DNA from: Cristatella mucedo
Lineage: Eukaryota; Bryozoa; Phylactolaemata; Cristatellidae
Direction: 5' to 3'
DNA: 64,000 nucleotides
Assembly: GCA_009760855.2 (NCBI GenBank)
Contig: WPIO01000006.1
Coordinates: 12,104,001 to 12,168,000, forward strand
Shown: positions 57,544 through 64,000 of the stretch, in pieces
Position numbering within the stretch: the stretch's first letter is position 1
Layout of the letters: the number at the start of each line of letters is the position of its first letter
Position numbers and translations under genes: made by a program
Notes under the pieces: model-generated
Database searches by the model: none
Told to the model about the DNA's origin: nothing
The model's input: only the letters and a program-made list of their open reading frames with translations

Positions 57544-57977
57544 CAGAGGCGAAGCAAGTTTTTTATCTGAGGCGTTAAGACCTGCAAATTTTTCACATAG
57601 GGGATAAGACCTGCTAAGATTTTCACGTAGACCAACAATTAGTGGAAGACTTACAGAGAAAATCAAAGTGTTTATTTATCACAAACTCTGAGGTTGAAGT
57701 TTTTTTTTCTAAGGCGTTAAGGCCTGCAAATTTTTCACATAGGGGATAAGACCTGCTAACATTTTCATGTAGACCAAAAATTAATGGAAGACTTACAGAG
57801 AAAATCAAAGTGTTTATTTGACACAAACTCGGAGGTTGCTCATCGAGGGGAATTAAGACATAATTTTGGCGTTGGTGACGGTCGTGGAGGAGGGGCCGTA
57901 AAAATGGGGATGGCCCGCTGCTCTCAGTCGCTGCTCCGCTGTAGGGTGTCAATGCCCCGCGTCGAGCTTCGCCAGTG
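57544..57977 (-). mobile_element. MITE-like element with internal tandem duplication
   Basis: Ends: CAGAGGCGAAGC at the left and CACTGGCGAAGC at the right (read inward). Flanks ATGCTGAC and ATGCTATC agree at 6 of 8 positions, as expected of an 8-bp hAT-type target duplication. A ~142-bp unit (GGCGTTAAGACCTGCAAATT...) is duplicated in tandem (57571-57712 and 57713-57838). No ORF. Confidence 0.65.
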
Positions 57978-57984
57978 ATGCTAT

Positions 57985-58266
57985 CAGTGGCGGAGCCAGG
58001 GGGACACTATCCTAAAGCGGGGCAGCGACCTGGGCCGTCCCTATCATATGCCCAACGTACATCGTCAGCGAGGAAACCATGTCTTATTTCCATTCTACGA
58101 GCAACCGCCAAGTTCGTCTCGAGCAAACAGTGTGATTTTGCGCTATATTTTTCCATTAATCGCGGGTCTAGCCCCACCAACATCAAAATTTGGCAAGTCT
58201 TCCCCCTACAGAAACACTTTGCAAGTCTGACCCCCTAGATGAAAAACCTTCGCTCCTCCGCTACTG
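57985..58266 (+). mobile_element. MITE-like element, opposite orientation
   Basis: Ends CAGTGGCGGAGCC and, inverted, CAGTAGCGGAGGA. The interior is homologous to the 57544-57977 element read in reverse, for example CAACGTACATCGTCAGCGAG versus the 57.86-kb region. The two elements stand head to head, 7 bp apart. Target duplication not clear. Confidence 0.65.
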
Positions 58267-58737
58267 ACGGCATTTACTAAATCCGAAATAGAGAAAGTAC
58301 TGCAATAACAGTGATACGAGTTTGAATGAGAGTGAACAGAAGATTTTTGCGTGAAGTGACATCAAGACTTTACTCTCAGACAGCAGAGAGGTACACCAGC
58401 AGACATGCTTTTCTCAAAGCTCGGAAATTTGTGTGGGTACAGCTTTTTACGTGGGGCAAGAACCGCAAATTTTGAAGTACGAAAATAGAGCTATGAAGTA
58501 CGAAAATAGAGCTACTACCGTGCTGGTTTGATGCAAATAACACTTACTCACAAAAGCTTCACGTAGCCCAATTTTCTGTCAGATGACGAAGTTTTTGAAT
58601 GAATTCAGAGTAGCAAGAAGTGCGTCCCTGAATTAATAATTGCTTGCTATTCACCAAAAAATAGTTTCAATCATTTCTCTATGGATTTCACCGGATCCTT
58701 TTTTAATCTCTGGTATTCAATTGGAGTCTTTCCCTTA
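58267..58737. other. unrecognised, no gene seen
   Basis: Short duplicated phrase GAAGTACGAAAATAGAGCTA at 58474 and 58494. No gene signal. Confidence 0.35.
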
Positions 58738-58918
58738 AATAAATAAATCCTAGCTGATTAAACAGCCTCTTTTTGTATAGCGAGAGAAGAGCCTTTACGG
58801 CTCTCACCACCGCTTGCAGCGGCGATAAAGGATCGCCCACCGCAGGAATCGAACCCACGACCTCGGGACCGAGGTCGTGAAAGCAACCGCCTTACCTAGT
58901 GTGCCATCACGGCTCACC
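58738..58918 (-). mobile_element. full-length SINE family 1 with (ATTT)n tail
   Basis: Minus strand: GGTGAGCCGTGATGGCACAC at the 5' end (58918 side), then the perfect arm palindrome GACCTCGGTCCCGAGGTC, GGGTTCGATTCC and GGCGATCCTTTATCGCC, ending GGCTGTTTAATCAGCTAGGA followed by TTTATTTATTT. The most complete and least damaged copy in the window. Confidence 0.9.
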
Positions 58919-60124
58919 AATGTAACTTGGTTGCTGCATCCTTCGACTAGACACCTATATATAATTGCCTCACAACTGCACATTTAGCTTGTGGTGGATA
59001 TCATGCTTGGTCAATTTTAAACTTATTTGGCTCTTGCAGTTAAAAAGCAAAATAATTAAATTTTGAATTTCAGCCTACAGCTGATATTATTTCTGTGGTA
59101 TTTCATATATCTGACCAAGTTTTAGAATACGTGCTTCGCTGCTTGGCAAAGCGCACCTCTTTTGATTCAAGTCTTGCAATTTTCTCTGCGAAAAATTAGT
59201 TCTCTAAAGCAAGATAGATTTTGAGTTGTCATTGAAGCAGCCCTTGTAAATACAATTTATAAAAGAAGTACGTGAAACTTCAATCAATTTAACTGATGCA
59301 GTGAACTTTCTAGTCGTTTAACAATAAAGAAGCGTATAACTCACTCTTGCAAGTCATTCATTCGGACGCCTACATCTTACTATCACGATTAAAAAATTAA
59401 ACCACCGAGATTTCTATGAGAGTTAGAATGCTTGCATTTCAATTAGATTAAAATGCTAGAAATGGAGGTATGTCAAGCTTATGCCAGTGGCAACGAGAGT
59501 CAAGTGGTTTCCGTTTCACAGCAACCAGTAACAATCGGCATTAAACGTCAGCATAGCATTCCGTGAGAGATGATAAATTTCAATAATTCTGCGTCTACCC
59601 GCTGAACTAACAATAGCCTAAACCACGGACTTCGCACTAGCAGCAGCATGCACTTCTGCTTGCATCCGTGTGACGGCATTGGCTGAATTGTTGTACCCCC
59701 TAGCGTTTTGCGTCTGAGAGTTCAATGCCCCAGGTATAATTGTGCTTGCTGTCATCCAGTTCCATTCTTTTCCTGATCTCATGATGGCGATTAAATACCT
59801 AGCAGCCCGACAGGCGCGACTATATAGATAGCTAGCACATAGTGTAACAGCAACGAACTTGCATTTCCTTGAATAAATGGTCAGGATGGTATGGCACAGC
59901 GTAGCTATTCAAACTGGTTACGGCGTGCCGCTCTGACGCTTCTGACGCAACTGCCTGCAACTGCCCTCGGGCAACTGTGCCGCTCACTACGTATAACATA
60001 TAACTCACATATATTATAACGTACGCGTATTATGACATATATCTGTGGGTTTTGTGTTTGGCTGACATTGAAGGGGCCCTCAAACTGATGCAAAATCCAT
60101 CCGACGACAATGTCCATTTAATAG
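58919..60124. other. unrecognised, no gene seen
   Basis: AT-rich, frequent stops, no motif. Confidence 0.4.
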
Positions 60125-61085
60125 CAATAATAATAATAATGCATTTGTATGAAGCCCTAACAGAGCTCTATTCTTTTTCTGGGCACTTTACTTATGCGGT
60201 AAAGGAAGCATGATCAAATGCTTATTGGCAACATGCACAATGTTAGCAATCGTGATAGGGTTAGAGGTGACAACCACAGTGTCAACATGTAAAATATGCT
60301 TAGTGTTTGCATGCGTAGTGTCAGCACGCGTAAGCGCACAAAAGACAAATCACAAGGACCCATAAAATGCAACGAGAAACAGGTGCGTTTTTAGCTTCTC
60401 TTTAAATGTCGTCAAGTAAGGGGATGTCGTGACGTCAGTCGGGATTGATTGTTAGGCTTTAGGAACATCGAACCAAAGGCACGGTTTCCAAAAGATTTGA
60501 AGTTTGTATAAGGTACAGCTAAACAATGTGAGTCAGAAAAGGTGGTACGATGCCTAGCGTGGTGCGGGAGTAGTTCTTTTTGGCCAGAGACAGAGAATGA
60601 AGGGACCTAAAAGTGAGTGACAAAATGACAGACTAGCCTATTTGCAGAGTTTTGCATCTACTGTAAGCGCCTGGTTGCACCAGCCGGTGGAAAAGCCAGC
60701 AGTGACTTATAGAAGTCGAGACAGGATGTCAAAAATGCATGGGCATATTTGGATGTACTAGCATTGTCTAAGAAAGCCCGAATATGTGCAATGTTGTGTA
60801 GCAGAAAGTAAGCAGAAGACTGTAGAGCTGATGTGATCGGCTACTGAATGGTCACTTTGGAAAGGACATCAAGATTTCGTGCAGTTGCGACAGGAGATAC
60901 GCTGGCAAAGCCGATTTTGAGCGTTAAGCTTTCAAATTTCCGAGTCAAAATTGGTTTGCCCATAACTAGTAAATTGGGTTTATCATCCTTCAATTTGAGA
61001 AAGTTTGCTGCCATCCATGTGCGGTTGTCAGCTATACATGCAGCAAGGGAGTTGATAGAATTTGGAGAGCTAATGTTCCAAGAAA
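60125..61085 (-). mobile_element. LINE 3' end to RT-downstream region, old
   Basis: The (ATT)n tail, a degraded hairpin (CCCTAACAGAGCTCTATTC) and UTR give way to the C-terminal ORF and on to the SLDDHI/DDKTNLL-like region near 60840-61000. Many indels. At about 960 bp it is among the longer copies, but without the catalytic motif. Confidence 0.8.
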
Positions 61086-62757
61086 ATCCATGGTAATTTC
61101 ATTTAAATGTCTATACGTTCGAGTGGAAAGAGTCGGACATAATATTTTAAGCGAGTCATGTTGATTATGTCCACCAGTACATGTGTGCAGGGAGGAGACA
61201 CGTGTAATACCTCTCAACTTTACACTTTTCTCTTGAGTATCAGCATAGTCTTTTTGAATGTTACCAGGAAGAAAAGCTGTCGTTTGAGCTCTGTCGTTTG
61301 AGCTGTACAAAATATTTTTAAAATGTCTCATACTAGTTGCCCTTGAATCTTTCGTTCGTTGCGACGTCGCCACTTATGCCAGAAAAGATGGCACTGCTGC
61401 TTTGACGACCAAACGTCTCTGCGATGCTATTGAGCCCAAAAAGAAAAGCTTTGTAGCACCACGGGTTGTCTCATCGGTCTCTTTTATTTTATTTTCGCCG
61501 CTATAAAGACGATCAAACAGACCACACTAAACATTCGTAATATATTGAGAATTTCTCTATATCACGTTATAATTGGAACCAATAGCACTGTCTTTGTCTT
61601 TGGTTTATTGGTTTTTGGTAACTCAGGAAAAAATAATCCGAAATGTCCAAAAGATGTAGCTACCTATACTGACACAAAGTGATAAATTTCACTTGAAAAG
61701 CTGCACTTAAATAGATGCCAAAAGTTAGTTCCTTGCTGCAAGTCCATCAGGCAGTAAAACTATCTGTATATCACATCTAGCCCAGACCAGCCCGGAAAAT
61801 TTGGTCGAAATAAGAAATCATTTGCACAATCATTTGCACCAACTGGCAGCAGCATGATTTTCAGAAAATTTGAAAGACAATCTACGATTCAAACAAAGTG
61901 CACTGAAAAGTGATGCGCATTGTTTATTAAGAATTGAAATTAAAAACTACCGGCTAGCTCATAAAATATGGTTGAGCCTGTGTCACACTTTGTTTTGCCG
62001 AGTGGTCCCACTGTCTACAATTCCCTCTTCTTTGTGCGCTCCAGCCATACCGACGCATGGAATATTCGAATTATTATGCCCTTCTCTTCAGCGATCAAAT
62101 TATTCTATAGTCAAATAAAATATCAAGCCAGTTGAATATTTTAGTTAGTAGTAGGTCGATGATTATGTTTCTGCCCTGCTAAGAAGAAGCATATTCTTTC
62201 TCTCTCCTTTTGTTTTCTTTTAGCCGCTCCAGTGTCTGCTAAGGACGTTCGTCGCTGCAAAGTACGTTCCACGGACTTCTCAATAAAACAGTGCTCGCTG
62301 TAAGGCGCACAAGCTGTGAGCAATCGACGCGAAGTACGACGATACAAATAGTGACTCGCTCGACAAATGTGCAACAGATTTAAATAGAATATCCAAAAAT
62401 ATACATTAACAGTTTGCAAATGAATAACTAGCTGAAACGTTTGTTTACTTTATAGGCAGCACCATTTATTTCTACGGCGGTATGCAGGATGTTTCATCAA
62501 TAATTTTCAATAGACTTGATCACAGAAATGCAGAAAATTTACTTTCAAGTGCGACTGTTAATAAGCAAGAGTCTGCTTCAAATACGCACGCACTCTGTAA
62601 TCAAATTGCTTAGACGACACCAGCACGGGGACTTTCGAGATTGAATCAGGACGCCGAGATTAAATTGAGCACGAGAACTAATAATGAGAGGTCGAGCCAT
62701 GCAACCACATTGCACTGTTACATAATCAAGCTGCAATTGATCAATGCCTCAGGCAAA
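61086..62757. other. unrecognised, no gene seen
   Basis: A 113-aa minus frame (61032-61373) enters from the LINE edge; no recognised content. AT-rich. Confidence 0.35.
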
Positions 62758-63268
62758 CAATAGTAATAATACATTTTATAAAGCGTCCTCAGAGAACAAA
62801 ATCTCTTTCTAGGCGCTTTACATTTTCCGAAAAGGAAACACGATCGAATGGCGAGTGCTAGCATGCTCAATAAACAATAAGATTAACATGGTTAGGGGTT
62901 AACATGCACAGGGTCAGCTTACAAGTATGATTAGTGGCGGCAAGCGCAGTGTCAGGACGCATTAGCACATTGAGGACGAATTGCAGGGACCCACTAATTG
63001 CAGTTATAAATAGGTGCGTTTCAAGTTTTTTTTTTAATGGGAACAAGTCAGGAGATGTCGTGACACAATTCGAGAGTGAGTTCCAGGCTTTGGGAGCTTC
63101 CTCCAGAGGATTTTAGGTTTGTACGAGGTATACGTAAACAGTTAGATTCCGAAAAGCGTGAGGTACGTTGCTTAGCCAGGTGGGGGAGTAGATCTGATAG
63201 GTAGGCTGGAGCCCAAAAGTCGATGCGTTGCTTGACTGGTAGCCAGTCCAGGTCAGCGATCTAGAAGC
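62758..63268 (-). mobile_element. LINE 3' end, deleted
   Basis: Tail (AATAGTAATAAT), antisense hairpin near 62785-62820, UTR and C-terminal ORF antisense (CCAGGCTTTGGGAGC near 63082; GATAGGTAGGCTGGAGCC near 63196). A segment is missing near 63098 compared with other copies. Confidence 0.8.
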
Positions 63269-63850
63269 CATGAGATGTGACGTAGCGGCATTATTGATTA
63301 AGAAAGATTACTGTCACCTGCTTCCCGGATCGGGAAAATTCATCCGTGCCTGCGATTTACGTTTGTATTTATTTCTTTTGATATAGCCGAGCATTAGCTG
63401 ATTGTGTTCGGACAAAGAAGTAGCCATGCGCAAGCCGAGAAATGGTGGATTGTTGGCATTGATGTGTTGGTTGTTTCTTTATTGAATTGCTTTCTAAAAC
63501 TGCCTTTTAATTAAAAAGATGTAGTTATAATATATTCTCCTCTCATGAAAAAATACGAACATGATTTATTTCCCCAAAAAGTAATCGGCACGGAAGTAGT
63601 CAACATATATCGAAATAAAGTCCTCAACCCTAAAAGCTACACAATATTTATGCTGCACGTAAGACATATGGGAGGCATGCAAAATGAACGGTAGTTTTTG
63701 GGCGGGCATTTCAAAATGCCGACCAACACAAACGAAAAGCATGGTTAAGAGCCTTATTTGCCCTCACTAAAGTTGTGTTGTTAAAAGGCAATTTTGTCGC
63801 TTCTTCGGCTAATATTCGTGCCAGTAATAGTGTTCTCTTATGGTATATTG
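63269..63850. other. unrecognised, no gene seen
   Basis: AT-rich, no motif. Confidence 0.35.
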
Positions 63851-63851
63851 C

Positions 63852-63871
63852 AATATATATATATATATATA

Positions 63872-63938
<67 letters not shown>

Positions 63939-63940
63939 AT
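63852..63940. repeat. (TA)n-(GT)n microsatellite
   Basis: TA run 63854-63872, then GT run to about 63934. Confidence 0.95.
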
Positions 63941-64000
63941 TATTAGGCGGTATGTCTGCCTGTAGAAAATAGAGGCTCCTTTCGCGCCGCGAGTCTGTGA

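Noticed and set aside
58738-58918. Functional tRNA gene
   Set aside because: Box A and box B are present, but the sequence recurs many times with a fixed non-tRNA 3' half and an (ATTT)n tail, so it is a SINE.

Overview
The window is nuclear DNA of a multicellular animal, most likely an aquatic invertebrate; the species cannot be fixed from the sequence. The evidence is a family of CR1/L2-type LINE retrotransposons with (ATT)n 3' tails, at least two tRNA-derived SINE families with box A/box B promoters, decayed DNA-transposon genes, MITE-like foldbacks and very long simple repeats. No bacterial gene organisation (ribosome binding sites, operons, tight packing) is present. No intact host protein gene, rRNA, true tRNA gene or CRISPR array could be supported. 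Most open frames are products of simple repeats or pieces of retrotransposon reverse transcriptase (RT).

Layout. 0-3.3 kb: LINE scraps, then a GC/CpG-rich island carrying a 97-unit GGC tract, the only stretch that looks like a host promoter or 5' exon. 3.5-3.8 kb: compound (CT)(CA)(TA) microsatellite. 4.0-4.6 kb: LINE 3' end. 5.4-6.4 kb: a decamer satellite in sharply bounded blocks. 6.4-22.7 kb: mostly unrecognised DNA with scattered LINE 3' ends, SINEs and GA/GT/CT tracts. 22.7-30.2 kb: two copies of a 566-bp segment 6.76 kb apart, an AT-rich palindrome between direct repeats, and LINE pieces. 30.4-37.4 kb: a run of plus-strand LINE copies, including the most complete RT (35.86-37.40 kb). 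37.7-40.4 kb: large CT and GA tracts. 40.7-45.2 kb: nested elements, in which a decayed coding element is split by a young LINE and another LINE carries a SINE and a 69-bp LINE-tail insertion. 45.2-53.3 kb: MITE and foldback structures, SINEs and a second LINE lineage. 53.7-55.6 kb, minus strand: a broken transposase-like gene with a DNCxGQN...GHSH core. 56-64 kb: an inverted (twin-primed) LINE, a MITE pair, a SINE and two minus-strand LINE 3' ends.

How the parts relate. The LINE 3' end folds into a hairpin (AAGCGCC...GGCGCTT). The tail of the second SINE family closely resembles it, which fits a SINE borrowing the LINE's reverse transcriptase. A 69-bp insertion made of little more than this hairpin and tail, flanked by a 6-bp target duplication, supports the idea that the 3' end alone is enough for mobilisation. 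Where a stretch is called unrecognised, both strands were read for familiar protein motifs and none was found.
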